A DNA stretch of 64,000 nucleotides from Candidatus Saganbacteria bacterium. GTDB taxonomy: Bacteria; Margulisbacteria; WOR-1; XYC2-FULL-46-14; WPAF01. The first letter of the stretch is position 1. Every line of letters starts with the position of its first letter. The DNA is taken from assembly GCA_016223205.1 (NCBI GenBank), contig JACRPM010000007.1, forward strand, positions 1 through 64,000, given 5' to 3'. The notes beneath the pieces were generated by a model. That model made no database searches, had not been told where the DNA came from, and worked only from the letters and a program-made list of their open reading frames with translations. Positions 8,376-16,720 of the stretch are shown piece after piece. The position numbers were made by a program, and so were the translations under genes.

Positions 8376-8381
8376 AGTATA
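8376..8381 (-). promoter_or_regulatory. -10 box (TATACT) of clpC
   Basis: TATACT on the minus strand, 6 nt before the ATG at 8369. No CtsR-like or HrcA-like tandem operator is seen around it. Confidence 0.5.
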
Positions 8382-8413
8382 ACACAAGTTTTTTGGCTTT
8401 AGAACCGATAGGA

Positions 8414-8419
8414 TATACG
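8414..8419 (+). promoter_or_regulatory. Possible -10 box before the 65-residue gene
   Basis: TATACG ending 9 nt before the ATG at 8429, divergent from clpC. TTGGCT at 8393-8398 could be a -35 with a short 15-nt spacer. Weak. Confidence 0.3.
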
Positions 8420-8428
8420 GGCACCCTA

Positions 8429-8626
8429 ATGAGCATCTATCAAATAAATAATCAGGACGGCTCCCGGATGTTTTATCGCACCAGCGGCAATATCAAGCTG
8501 GACGGAGAATATGTCCAGGCCCAGACCAAAGCGCCGCTTAGCAAGTTCGAACAAACCTTCGAAAGTTACTTCAAACTATTTACCAACGAAAGTCCTAAAC
8601 CTTCTCAAGTTTCTCGGGAAGTGTAA
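8429..8626 (+). CDS. Small hypothetical protein, 65 residues
   Basis: Starts MSIYQINNQDGSRMFYRTSG and ends PSQVSREV; no signal peptide, membrane segment or known motif. It lies in the gap between divergent clpC and the convergent histidine kinase gene, and a TATACG box 9 nt before the ATG fits the leaderless pattern of the window. The final 32 nt overlap the kinase 3' end. An upstream in-frame start at 8393 is less likely because it precedes the -10 box. Whether it is expressed is uncertain. Confidence 0.45.
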   Translation: MSIYQINNQDGSRMFYRTSGNIKLDGEYVQAQTKAPLSKFEQTFESYFKLFTNESPKPSQVSREV

Positions 8627-10757
8627 CCAAAAACGTCGTCCCTTTCCCCAGCTCGCTTTTCACCTTGATCGAACCCTTATGCTCCTCGATTATCTTTAAA
8701 GTGATCGGCAATCCCATGCCGGTTCCCTTGATCTTGGTGGTGAAGAAGGGGTCGAAGAGCTGTTTGATCTTTTCGGGCTCGATGCCCGGCCCGGTATCGG
8801 TTATTTCCACAAAAAGCGAGGGTTCGGTCTTTTTTGGCGGCCCCAGTTTCACCACTTCACCCACGTCGGTCTTGATGAGCACTTCCCCTCCCTTGCCGGC
8901 GTCGGATAAGGCCTGCACCGCGTTAAGAATGATGTTCAAGAAGGCCTGGTTCAATTGGCTGGCGTCGCCGGTGACCTCGGGAAGCTCCGCGAACTTGGCG
9001 GTGAAGCGCACGTTACTTTTGCGGGCTTCGCCCTCGAGCAGCTGGAGTATCTCCTCAAGCAGGGAATTTAAATTGACCTGGGTGAGCTCGGGCTTGCCGG
9101 GACGGCCGAACTTCAGCAGGCTTTCGGCGATCTTGTTGATGCGCTCGATCTCGGAGGGCACGATAGCCGCGAATTTGTCCCGGAATTCTTTATCTTCCCA
9201 TTTTTGCATTAACAGCTGGGAAAAAGTTCGCAGCGAGACCAGAGGATTCTTGATCTCGTGCGCCATCCCGGCGGCCAGGGTTCCCAACGATGCCAATTTT
9301 TCCGACATGATGAGCTTCTCCTGGCTGTCTTTTAAGTCGCGGGTCATGCGGTTAAAGGCCCGGGCCAGGGACCCGATCTCATCGATCGAAGAAACGCTGA
9401 TCTGATAATTAAGATCGCCTTTGGATACGGCCTGCGCGCCCTTGATCAGCTGGTGAATAGGACGTTCCAAACTTTGCGCGAAAAAGACCCCGGTCAGGAC
9501 CGTAAAAATTATTCCGGCGATTATAAAGAGCAGTGAATTGGTCTCGAGCTGCCGCATTTCCGCATAGGCCGAACGCCGAGGCTCATCCACAATGACCCCG
9601 CCGCCGAACTTATGGACCGGGTAGAAGGCCCCGACCTTTTCATCGAGGCCCAGGCCTTCGTCCGCCGGGAACTCTTCCGCGCCCGCCCGGCCGGCTAAAA
9701 GCTCCCGTACATAGGGGGTGGAGGAGAGGTCGATCTTGAGTTTGGCGGTGGTAACGTCGGGGTGCGCCACGATCCGGCCGGATCGATCGATGATATAAAC
9801 CGCGCGAGCTTTTTGCGTTCTTTCTTCCACCAGGCGCTGGACCTTGGCCTGGTCAAAGGAGGGCATTTCTTCCACATTGGCCGCCACTCCCCGCGCGATC
9901 TCCAAATAATTATTGAAGACCTGCCTTTTTACCGCGGATTTGCTGATCTCGATGGTGATAACGGTGGTGATCTCGAAAAGGATTATGATCAACAGCACAA
10001 AAATATAGAGCAGTTTAAAAAGCACCCGGCTGCGCAGCAGGCTTAGGGGCCGGGCGGCGAATTCCGAATCCGGCGGGATGAGCTCTCCCAACATCAGTCC
10101 CAAACTTCCCAAAAGCAAGGCCACCCAGGAAAAAAGCAGGAAGATCGGGTTCCCCAGGTTTATATATAACAGGCCCCACAGGTACAGAGTGGAAATGATG
10201 AGCGCCGACAGGCCGGAGCAAAGCAGGAGCACCCGGGAACTCCCGCCCTTTAAATAAGACCACGCCAGGTAAAACGCGCCCAGCAATCCCCAGGGCAGGG
10301 AGAGCAGGGGATTGAAGAGCGGCGGCAGCTGGCTGAAATTGACCAAGGGATCGATGATCTCCTGCCTAAAGGTCAAAGAGACGCGGGAGGAAAATACCAG
10401 GAATATCAAATATCCCGCCGGAACGAGCAAGGCATAGATCAGCCAGTTGATCCTGCCCAGATCAAACTTGGCGCCCCACAGCGCCAGGATCAGGAAAGCC
10501 GTGAGCACCAATCCGGAGGTCAGATATTTTTGCAGGGTTTCGATCTCGGAGAGCGGACGGTCGAGATTGTAGGCGGCCTGGGAAAGAATGGTCAGGACCG
10601 TGAAAACCAATAGCGAAACAAAGAGCAGTAAGAACAGCAGGCTTTTCAATTGCCGAGAGGCCAAGAACTGCCGGGCAAAGGAAAAGATCCCCGAGAGCAG
10701 GATCCCGCAGACGAAGATCTCGGTAAAAATGCCGATGACGGTAATAGGCGAGAGCAT
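8595..10757 (-). CDS. Membrane sensor histidine kinase with Cache domain
   Basis: 720 residues. The N-terminus is a block of about seven hydrophobic segments (residues 8-225). Next come a membrane helix near 245-265, an extracytoplasmic Cache-like sensor (IIDRSGRIVAHPDV), another helix (about 395-415), HAMP (ISVSSIDEIGSLARAFNRMT), a HisKA dimerisation helix with the phosphoacceptor in GMAHEIKNPL, and a HATPase domain (NIILNAVQAL, ITDTGPGIEPE, GTGMGLPI). The kinase core is NtrB-like. It is the last gene of a coupled operon: its ATG overlaps the upstream TAA by one base. The operon encodes secreted envelope proteins and no response regulator, so the kinase may report on envelope state to an unlinked partner. 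Confidence 0.93.
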   Translation of the reverse strand: MLSPITVIGIFTEIFVCGILLSGIFSFARQFLASRQLKSLLFLLLFVSLLVFTVLTILSQAAYNLDRPLSEIETLQKYLTSGLVLTAFLILALWGAKFDLGRINWLIYALLVPAGYLIFLVFSSRVSLTFRQEIIDPLVNFSQLPPLFNPLLSLPWGLLGAFYLAWSYLKGGSSRVLLLCSGLSALIISTLYLWGLLYINLGNPIFLLFSWVALLLGSLGLMLGELIPPDSEFAARPLSLLRSRVLFKLLYIFVLLIIILFEITTVITIEISKSAVKRQVFNNYLEIARGVAANVEEMPSFDQAKVQRLVEERTQKARAVYIIDRSGRIVAHPDVTTAKLKIDLSSTPYVRELLAGRAGAEEFPADEGLGLDEKVGAFYPVHKFGGGVIVDEPRRSAYAEMRQLETNSLLFIIAGIIFTVLTGVFFAQSLERPIHQLIKGAQAVSKGDLNYQISVSSIDEIGSLARAFNRMTRDLKDSQEKLIMSEKLASLGTLAAGMAHEIKNPLVSLRTFSQLLMQKWEDKEFRDKFAAIVPSEIERINKIAESLLKFGRPGKPELTQVNLNSLLEEILQLLEGEARKSNVRFTAKFAELPEVTGDASQLNQAFLNIILNAVQALSDAGKGGEVLIKTDVGEVVKLGPPKKTEPSLFVEITDTGPGIEPEKIKQLFDPFFTTKIKGTGMGLPITLKIIEEHKGSIKVKSELGKGTTFLVTLPEKLEKV

Positions 10758-11593
10758 TATTTATTCACCCCCAAAGTTATGACGGCCGCGGCGTATCCCC
10801 CGGCAAAATTTGCAGTGCGCACCGACAGCCGCTTGGTCCCCGCCGGAACGGTCGAAGGGACCCTGACCTCCAGCAGAAAATTGATGCTGTCGGTCGAATC
10901 CATTTCCACCTCGGACCCCAAATTAAGCGGCCGCAGATCGACGTATACCCCCTTAATATCTTCCGGACGCCCCGGATTATCCACTTTGACCGTAAGCGTC
11001 AGCGGGGTCTCATCGCCTTCTAATACCAAGGGATCCGGACTGGCTTGGGCGGAAGAGATGGTGGGATTTTTTTCGACAGCTATGGAGGTCTTGCTGACCG
11101 CCAGCCAGCCTTTTTTATTGGAGGCGGCCACTACGATCTCCTTATCGCCTAAAGCGACCTCGTCATTGACACTGGCCTGCAGGGTGTAGATGCCGTCACC
11201 CGCCACTTCATCGCCCCACAAGCCGTTGTCCACCAGCATCATGTTGGAGAACCTCCCGAGCGAACTTAGATCCGCCCGGACCCCCGAAATGTTCTTAAGC
11301 CCCGCGGGATCGTCCACCGATGCATACAGGTCCAGGATGGTGCGGTTATCGGGAGGGAGCTTGCGGGGTTCGGCTTTGATGTAATTGATGACCGGCACCA
11401 ATCGCACCCGGTTGACCCGGGAGACATCATAGCCCACGCCCCAGCTTAAAAGGTCGCCGATCTTTTTGCGCATGAAATCGGCGGCGGAAAGCATTTCGAT
11501 GGCTTCTCCCTTGGTCAAGACCTTTTCCTCTTCGGCCCGGGTCCCGGGAGAGAGCGCCAGTAAAATTATCATTAAAAGCAAGAACCGTTTCAT
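10757..11593 (-). CDS. Secreted Ig-like repeat protein
   Basis: 278 residues with a signal peptide (MKRFLLLMIILLALSPGTRA). The mature part holds two beta-sandwich-like units. The first contains DNGLWGDEVAGDGIYTL, an acidic DxGxxGDxxAGDGxYT signature common in extracellular Ig-like modules and possibly calcium-binding. The second (SPDPLVLEGDETPLTLTVKV ... SVRTANFAGGYAAAVITL) resembles a CARDB-type domain. Export to the periplasm or surface is expected. The ATG overlaps the stop of the barrel-SLH gene (ATGA) and the stop overlaps the kinase start, placing it between the envelope proteins and the sensor, so a role as ligand or adaptor for the kinase is possible but only inferred. Confidence 0.75.
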   Translation of the reverse strand: MKRFLLLMIILLALSPGTRAEEEKVLTKGEAIEMLSAADFMRKKIGDLLSWGVGYDVSRVNRVRLVPVINYIKAEPRKLPPDNRTILDLYASVDDPAGLKNISGVRADLSSLGRFSNMMLVDNGLWGDEVAGDGIYTLQASVNDEVALGDKEIVVAASNKKGWLAVSKTSIAVEKNPTISSAQASPDPLVLEGDETPLTLTVKVDNPGRPEDIKGVYVDLRPLNLGSEVEMDSTDSINFLLEVRVPSTVPAGTKRLSVRTANFAGGYAAAVITLGVNK

Positions 11594-13260
11594 CTAATTA
11601 CCCCGAATTTCTTGAAAATAGCCCGGCCTTCGGAGGCCGTGACCTGTGCATTGGGGCGGAAGGTCCCGTCGGCATAGCCCTGCATCACGCCGAAGTCCAC
11701 CGCCGCCTTGATAAGCGGAGCTAAGGGATGCTCCTTGGGAACATCCTTAAAAAGATCTTGGGTTACGCGCGAAAGAGGGAAGTTCGCGGCTTTGACCAGC
11801 CACGATACCAGCTCGCCCCGGGTGACGGAGGATTCGAGCGAAAATTCCGCTTCGGGGGTCACTTCCACCACGCCCATGGTGATCAGGGTTTCAACCTTCA
11901 CCTTGCGTTCTTCGATCTTGGATCGCTCCGCCTGGAGCCGTTCACGATCGGCCGCGGTGCGCGCCTGGCTTAAGGCCTTTTCCACCTGCCGCTCCTCCGC
12001 CAGCTTCACCTTGGCCCGGCGCAGGATCTTTCTCTCGTAGGCGAGCTTGCCCCCCTCATAAAAACTGTCGATCATCACCAAATTCTTTCCCGATTTGAGC
12101 GGGACCGCTACCGAGAACTTGAAGTTGTCGTCCACCTTGACGACTTGGTCGTTCACGGTCACCTCTACCCCCGGCTTGGCGGTGCCGGAAATCCAGATGC
12201 GGTCGTCATAAGTTATAAAATTATCGTCCGGATAAACGCCGGTCAGCGGATCGGCGATCTTCATTTCTCCATAGACCTTCTTTTCCTTGCGTTCAAAGAC
12301 CCATTCTTCGGGAAAATATGATACGGAAAGCGAAACCGAGCCCGAGCCCAATAGATCGGATACCAGATACGCCAGGTCCGCGGCCCAATCGCTTTGCCGA
12401 TAGCCGACTCCCAGGGAAGGGCATCCCCGGCGGGGGGAAGCGTAATATCCCAGGCGCAGGTTAAAAACATTTTCCCTTACGTATTCGATGCCGAACCTGG
12501 CCCCCGGCGATCGTCCGTTCACCATCTCCAGGTCCGAAAGCAGGAGCAGTTCCTGGCCTTCGAGATAATAGGGGGATTTAATATCGCCGAACAGTTTGGC
12601 GCCCAAACCCAACTTTATTATGGAGGGAGCTCCTTCCGCCCGACCATTATCGAAAAAGATGGTGTTGCCGGGGATAATATTCTGACCGGAGGCGCCAACC
12701 GAAAACCAACGGTTGACCTTGTAGAGCGCTCCCAGGTCGGCCTCCAGTCCCCGGCGGGCAGATTGATCGTTCAAGCCGGTGCGGCTCAAGCTCAATCCCA
12801 AAAGATATTTAAGATTGATCCCCAGGCCGATGTTCTGGGCCATAATGTTTTTGGCCAGCGGCGGTAAAGTGTTGGAAAGTTTACTGCCGGCGGAAAGCAC
12901 TATCAACTGTTCGGAATAGGTGGCCTCCTCGTTGCCGCTCAAGGGTATGCCGGAGTAATTGCTGATCAGCGCGGCTATACCAACCGTCGCGCCGGTGCCG
13001 GTGGGGTAAGCCTGGGCTCCGGAAATATTCGAAAAATCCTTAGCGGTGACGGTGATACCCTTGGCCCAGGGAAGCCCGCCCGGATTGTAATAAGCGGCGT
13101 TGACATCGTTGGCCCAGCCGGCAAAAGCCCCTCCCAAACTTAACGGACGACTGCCCGATTCTATCCGCAGCGGCAGGATGTTCGCTTCCGGGAGCACGGC
13201 TTGGGCGATAGAAACCAGACAAAAGATAAGAATGAAGGAGAAGAATAAGTTTTTTATCAT
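11590..13260 (-). CDS. PorV-like beta-barrel fused to an Ig-like module, coiled coil and SLH domain
   Basis: 556 residues. Signal peptide MIKNLFFSFILIFCLVSIAQA, then GSRPLSLGGAFAGWANDVNA and YYNPGGLPWA, the PorV/UPF0164 barrel opening, and barrel strands to about residue 310. A beta-sandwich module follows (ISGTAKPGVEVTVNDQVVKV), then a charged coiled coil (about 425-475, ERQVEKALSQARTAADRERL) and an SLH-type domain (FKDVPKEHPLA, GVMQGYADGTFRPNAQVT). In diderms with SLH proteins, SLH domains bind peptidoglycan-linked polymers, so this protein could tether the outer membrane to the wall, like an OmpM-type porin with inverted domain order. The ATG at 13260 overlaps the upstream stop (ATGA), so the longer frame to 13344 is rejected. 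Confidence 0.82.
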   Translation of the reverse strand: MIKNLFFSFILIFCLVSIAQAVLPEANILPLRIESGSRPLSLGGAFAGWANDVNAAYYNPGGLPWAKGITVTAKDFSNISGAQAYPTGTGATVGIAALISNYSGIPLSGNEEATYSEQLIVLSAGSKLSNTLPPLAKNIMAQNIGLGINLKYLLGLSLSRTGLNDQSARRGLEADLGALYKVNRWFSVGASGQNIIPGNTIFFDNGRAEGAPSIIKLGLGAKLFGDIKSPYYLEGQELLLLSDLEMVNGRSPGARFGIEYVRENVFNLRLGYYASPRRGCPSLGVGYRQSDWAADLAYLVSDLLGSGSVSLSVSYFPEEWVFERKEKKVYGEMKIADPLTGVYPDDNFITYDDRIWISGTAKPGVEVTVNDQVVKVDDNFKFSVAVPLKSGKNLVMIDSFYEGGKLAYERKILRRAKVKLAEERQVEKALSQARTAADRERLQAERSKIEERKVKVETLITMGVVEVTPEAEFSLESSVTRGELVSWLVKAANFPLSRVTQDLFKDVPKEHPLAPLIKAAVDFGVMQGYADGTFRPNAQVTASEGRAIFKKFGVIR

Positions 13261-14498
13261 CGGGTTACCGTCAGGGTGGTTTGCCCGCTGCCTTGCCAGC
13301 CGTAGCGGTCGAGGGCCGTGACCCGGATGATCTTTTCTCCCCACGATTGCGGAGCGGCGGAAAAAGCCAGCGCGAATTCAGAGTCGTTAGCCTGGGCGTC
13401 CCCGTGGGTCCCATCGTCGAACATCTCGGCGTCCGGCGGGCCGTCCAGGGCGGAAAGATCGGCCTTGACGGTTAAAAGGTTCTCCCGGCCTTCGCGATCG
13501 TTGATGCGGGCGATCAGCCGTACGGGATTTTCATCGATCGCCGGGATAGAATTGGGTGCGATCGAAACCCACTCCACCCGCGGAGCGGTGTTGATCCGGG
13601 AATAAGCCCGGGGCTCAAAACCCTGGTTGAAATCGAAAAGCCATTTGGACATCCACTTGACCCGGCCGAAACGGGAAAAGAGGATGGCGGCCTCGGCCCG
13701 GGTGATATCGCGGTTGGGCTCGAAAAAGGGGGACTTGAGGGAGATCCCTTTCATCAGCTTCTTCTCTTTGGCCTTTTTGATCTGCGAAAAAAAAGGATGG
13801 GTCTCCGGCACGTCCAAGTAGGCCTCTTTGACCTCTTCCTCAAACGCCCGGCCCTCGGCATCGATCACGATCTTGGCGGCCTCCCCCCGGGTTAAGGGCT
13901 CATTAATTCCGAAATAATTGCTGCTTTGCAGGGTCATATAATTTTTATTAAGCACCGCCTGGATAGCCGCCGCGCGCCAATGCTCCTTAGGGACATCCTG
14001 GGAAATATCCTGGGAGGGCGGCAGCAGCAGCAGGCCCTCCGACCGCGCCAGCCAGCTGGCCATCTCCCCGCGGGTTAGGGGATGGTTGGGATAGAAATTC
14101 CCGTCGGGATAGCCCTCCGCCACCCCCAAACTGGCCAGGGCGATGACCGCCCGGCGCGCCCAGTGGGGACGGCCGTCGTATTTTTCCTCCATGTCGGGGA
14201 AGGTGATCAGCCGCAATACCCGGCGGACGGTTTTTATGGGTTGGCCGGAAGGATCCCAGCCGACCACCTCTACAAAGTTCTTGCCGCGGTTCAATACCAA
14301 ACCACAAGAGAAAGTCCCGTCTTCATTAATATCCATCCTCACGCGATTGACCGCCAGCGTCGAAAGACCGTATCCCCGGCCGGAAAGGGTGATGACCTCA
14401 TCATAGGTGGTCAGTTTATCCGTAGGAGATTGCAGGGACAAAGACAGGCCGTGAGCGGAAGTTGAGAGGATAAGCAATATAATGAATGCTAGACGCAT
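13257..14498 (-). CDS. Secreted protein with three SLH repeats and Ig-like ends
   Basis: 413 residues, signal peptide MRLAFIILLILSTSAHG. An N-terminal beta-sandwich (TTYDEVITLSGRGYGLSTLA) is followed by three SLH repeats: GVAEGYPDGNFYPNHPLTRG, then YFGINEPLTRGEAAKIVIDA, then FFEPNRDITRAEAAILFSRF. The C-terminus has an acidic DDGTHGDAQANDSEF motif like that of the gene at 10757-11593. SLH repeats normally bind secondary cell-wall polymers or peptidoglycan. It is the first gene of a four-gene coupled operon ending in a sensor kinase, driven by TTGCAA-17-TAGAAT with 12 nt before the ATG. The promoter is back to back with that of smc. Confidence 0.88.
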   Translation of the reverse strand: MRLAFIILLILSTSAHGLSLSLQSPTDKLTTYDEVITLSGRGYGLSTLAVNRVRMDINEDGTFSCGLVLNRGKNFVEVVGWDPSGQPIKTVRRVLRLITFPDMEEKYDGRPHWARRAVIALASLGVAEGYPDGNFYPNHPLTRGEMASWLARSEGLLLLPPSQDISQDVPKEHWRAAAIQAVLNKNYMTLQSSNYFGINEPLTRGEAAKIVIDAEGRAFEEEVKEAYLDVPETHPFFSQIKKAKEKKLMKGISLKSPFFEPNRDITRAEAAILFSRFGRVKWMSKWLFDFNQGFEPRAYSRINTAPRVEWVSIAPNSIPAIDENPVRLIARINDREGRENLLTVKADLSALDGPPDAEMFDDGTHGDAQANDSEFALAFSAAPQSWGEKIIRVTALDRYGWQGSGQTTLTVTR

Positions 14499-14510
14499 TT
14501 TTTCAGGCGT

Positions 14511-14539
14511 ATTCTAGCAAGGGGGCTTATGCTTTGCAA
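14511..14539 (-). promoter_or_regulatory. Promoter of the SLH-barrel-kinase operon
   Basis: Minus strand: -35 TTGCAA at 14539-14534, 17 nt spacer, -10 TAGAAT at 14516-14511, then 12 nt to the ATG at 14498. The -35 region overlaps that of the divergent smc promoter. Confidence 0.6.
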
Positions 14540-14560
14540 GAAACTATTTCCTGTGATAAT
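14533..14560 (+). promoter_or_regulatory. Promoter of smc
   Basis: TTTGCA at 14533-14538, 16 nt spacer, GATAAT at 14555-14560 with an extended TGT before it, then 9 nt to the ATG at 14570. Near-leaderless. Shares its -35 bases with the divergent operon promoter. Confidence 0.5.
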
Positions 14561-14569
14561 ATTTAGAAA

Positions 14570-16720
14570 ATGTTCCTGAAAAAGATATCCATAAAGGGAT
14601 TCAAGACCTTTGCGGACAAGACCGACATAGAATTCGAAACCCCGGCGGGGATCGCCGCCATTGTGGGTCCCAATGGATGCGGCAAGAGCAACATCGTGGA
14701 TTCTTTCCGCTTTGCCCTGGGAGAAAGCAATGTCCGGGACCTGCGGGTGCCGACTTTGCCCGAGGTGATCTTTGCCGGGACCCAAACCCGCAAGCCCCTG
14801 TCTTTGGCCGAAGTTTACCTGGTGTTCGATAACGCTGCCGGCCGCCTGCCGGTGGGCTACAACGAAGTGATGGTCAAACGCCGCACTTTCCGCGACGGGA
14901 CCAGCGAGTTCTCGATAAACAACCAGGCCTGCCGGCTTAAGGATATCCGCGACCTTTTCCTGGATACCGGGCTTTCTTCGGAAGCGCTCTCCATCATCGG
15001 CCAAGGCCGGGTGGACGCCTTGCTTTCCAGCAAACCCGAAGAGCGGCGGGCGGTGTTCGAGGAAGTGGCCGGCATCAATAAATACAAATTCCGCAAGCTC
15101 GAGGCCGAACGCAAGCTGATCATCGCCGAACAGAACCTGCTGCGCTTGTCGGATATTCGGTCCGAAATGACCGTTCAGCTCTCGGCTCTCGAAGAACAAG
15201 CCCGGCGCGCGCGAGAATACAAGGAACTTATGGAACGCGTCCACGTGCTGGAGACCGGCATTTACAAAAAACAAATACTCTCCATGCAGGAGAAAAAGGA
15301 TAAACATCAGGCGCGGATCGGGGAATTGCAGTCGGCCACCGCCGAGGTGCAGGAAGCCGAGAGCAAGACCAGGGATGAAACCGCGCGTTTGGAGCGTGAG
15401 ATAGAGGAAACCCGGCGGCGCCTGGATGAGATCCGGGAGAAAGTGCGCGATCTGGCTGAAGCAGGCCGCTTTTTGGATTTTGAGATCAAGAACCTGGTCG
15501 GTTCACTCTCGGCGCTCAAGGAGAAAAGGCAGGCCCTGGCCGCCCGCCTAAAAAAATATGCGTTCCGGGAAAAAACCGATCTGGGGGATTTTTCCGAAAT
15601 GGCGCGGCTTTTGGGGCGGCTGGGGGAGTTGAAGACGAGTTTGCTGGCCGCCTTCAATAAACATGAGGGGCGCCGGAACACAGATGCGGATCGCATGGGA
15701 GGGGAACTTACCGAGCTGCTGAACGAAGAAGATCAGCGGCTTAAAGAAGAAGAACTAGCGCTTAAGGACGCGCTTTACGCCAAGCAAAAGCAGAAGACCG
15801 AAAGTTCGGAAATACATAAATATGAAGAGGCCCAAAATGGATTGGCCAAGCTTTTGGAGAAATTGAAGAGCGATAGAGAAAAATTGCTGAACCGGGAAGG
15901 AGAACCGGCCGCCCGCCGGGAGGACCGTGAAGCCCTGATCAAAGAGGAACTGCAGCTGGCGAAATTGGAGGGGGAGCTGGAACAGCTAATAGATCGGATC
16001 CTTTCCGAATATTCCCTTGATCTGGACGGCATCCTGAAAGTTGAAAATGAGGTCTCAAACGTCCTGCAGGGGCGCCGGGAGGTGGAGGGATTTAAGGGCC
16101 GGATGCGCGAACTGGAACCGGTGAATCTAATGGCTATTGAAGAATATGAGACCGCGCGGGAGCGGGGATCTTTTGTCGAAGTCCAGTATCAAGATATCGC
16201 GTCCACCCACGAGAACCTAAAAACCCTGGTACGGGAACTCGACGAAAAAGCCCGGGAGGATTTTATTAAGTCGCTGGCAACGGTCACCGTCAACTTTAAA
16301 GAAGTATTTGCCGGATTATTCGAGGGAGGAGAAGCCAAGATCGAATTGGAATCCGGCGGCGATCCGCTCCAGGCCGGCATCGAGATCTCGGTCTGTCCCT
16401 CGGGGCGCAAGTGGCTTCCCATCTCGCTTTTGTCGGGAGGAGAAAAATCCTTGACCGCCATCGCGGTGCTTTTTGCTTTTCTCAAGACCTCTCCCAGCCC
16501 CTTGTCCATTTTGGACGAAGTGGACGCCGCACTGGATGACGCCAACGTGGAACGCTTTACGCGCTACCTGCGGAAGTTTTGCGAGAATACGCAGATCCTG
16601 GTCATCACCCACAACAAGCGCACCATTGCCGCGGCCGATGAGATCTACGGAGTGACCATGGAGGAGGCCGGGGTCTCGAAGCTGGTTTCGATCAAATTGG
16701 AACCGGCCGCTAAAACATGA
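14570..16720 (+). CDS. smc: SMC-family ATPase, short form without a recognisable hinge
   Basis: 716 residues against about 1150-1200 for bacterial SMC. N-terminal head: FLKKISIKGFKTFADKT and Walker A GPNGCGKSN (33-41). C-terminal head: LEPVNLMAIEEYE, signature LLSGGEKSLTAIA (near 620), Walker B LSILDEVDAALDD (near 646) and VITHNKRT. All ATPase motifs are intact. Between them are only about 400 residues of coiled coil (170-330 and about 375-545) around a roughly 50-residue less regular stretch (KKYAFREKTDLGDFSEMARL). The glycine-rich hinge of about 150-200 residues is not visible. The reading frame is continuous, so this is a compact SMC rather than a frameshift. No scpA or scpB lies nearby. 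It overlaps the next gene by ATGA. Confidence 0.88.
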   Translation: MFLKKISIKGFKTFADKTDIEFETPAGIAAIVGPNGCGKSNIVDSFRFALGESNVRDLRVPTLPEVIFAGTQTRKPLSLAEVYLVFDNAAGRLPVGYNEVMVKRRTFRDGTSEFSINNQACRLKDIRDLFLDTGLSSEALSIIGQGRVDALLSSKPEERRAVFEEVAGINKYKFRKLEAERKLIIAEQNLLRLSDIRSEMTVQLSALEEQARRAREYKELMERVHVLETGIYKKQILSMQEKKDKHQARIGELQSATAEVQEAESKTRDETARLEREIEETRRRLDEIREKVRDLAEAGRFLDFEIKNLVGSLSALKEKRQALAARLKKYAFREKTDLGDFSEMARLLGRLGELKTSLLAAFNKHEGRRNTDADRMGGELTELLNEEDQRLKEEELALKDALYAKQKQKTESSEIHKYEEAQNGLAKLLEKLKSDREKLLNREGEPAARREDREALIKEELQLAKLEGELEQLIDRILSEYSLDLDGILKVENEVSNVLQGRREVEGFKGRMRELEPVNLMAIEEYETARERGSFVEVQYQDIASTHENLKTLVRELDEKAREDFIKSLATVTVNFKEVFAGLFEGGEAKIELESGGDPLQAGIEISVCPSGRKWLPISLLSGGEKSLTAIAVLFAFLKTSPSPLSILDEVDAALDDANVERFTRYLRKFCENTQILVITHNKRTIAAADEIYGVTMEEAGVSKLVSIKLEPAAKT

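Noticed and set aside
14489-15307. 272-residue open frame antisense to smc
   Set aside because: It mirrors the N-terminal SMC head codons and has no independent start signal.
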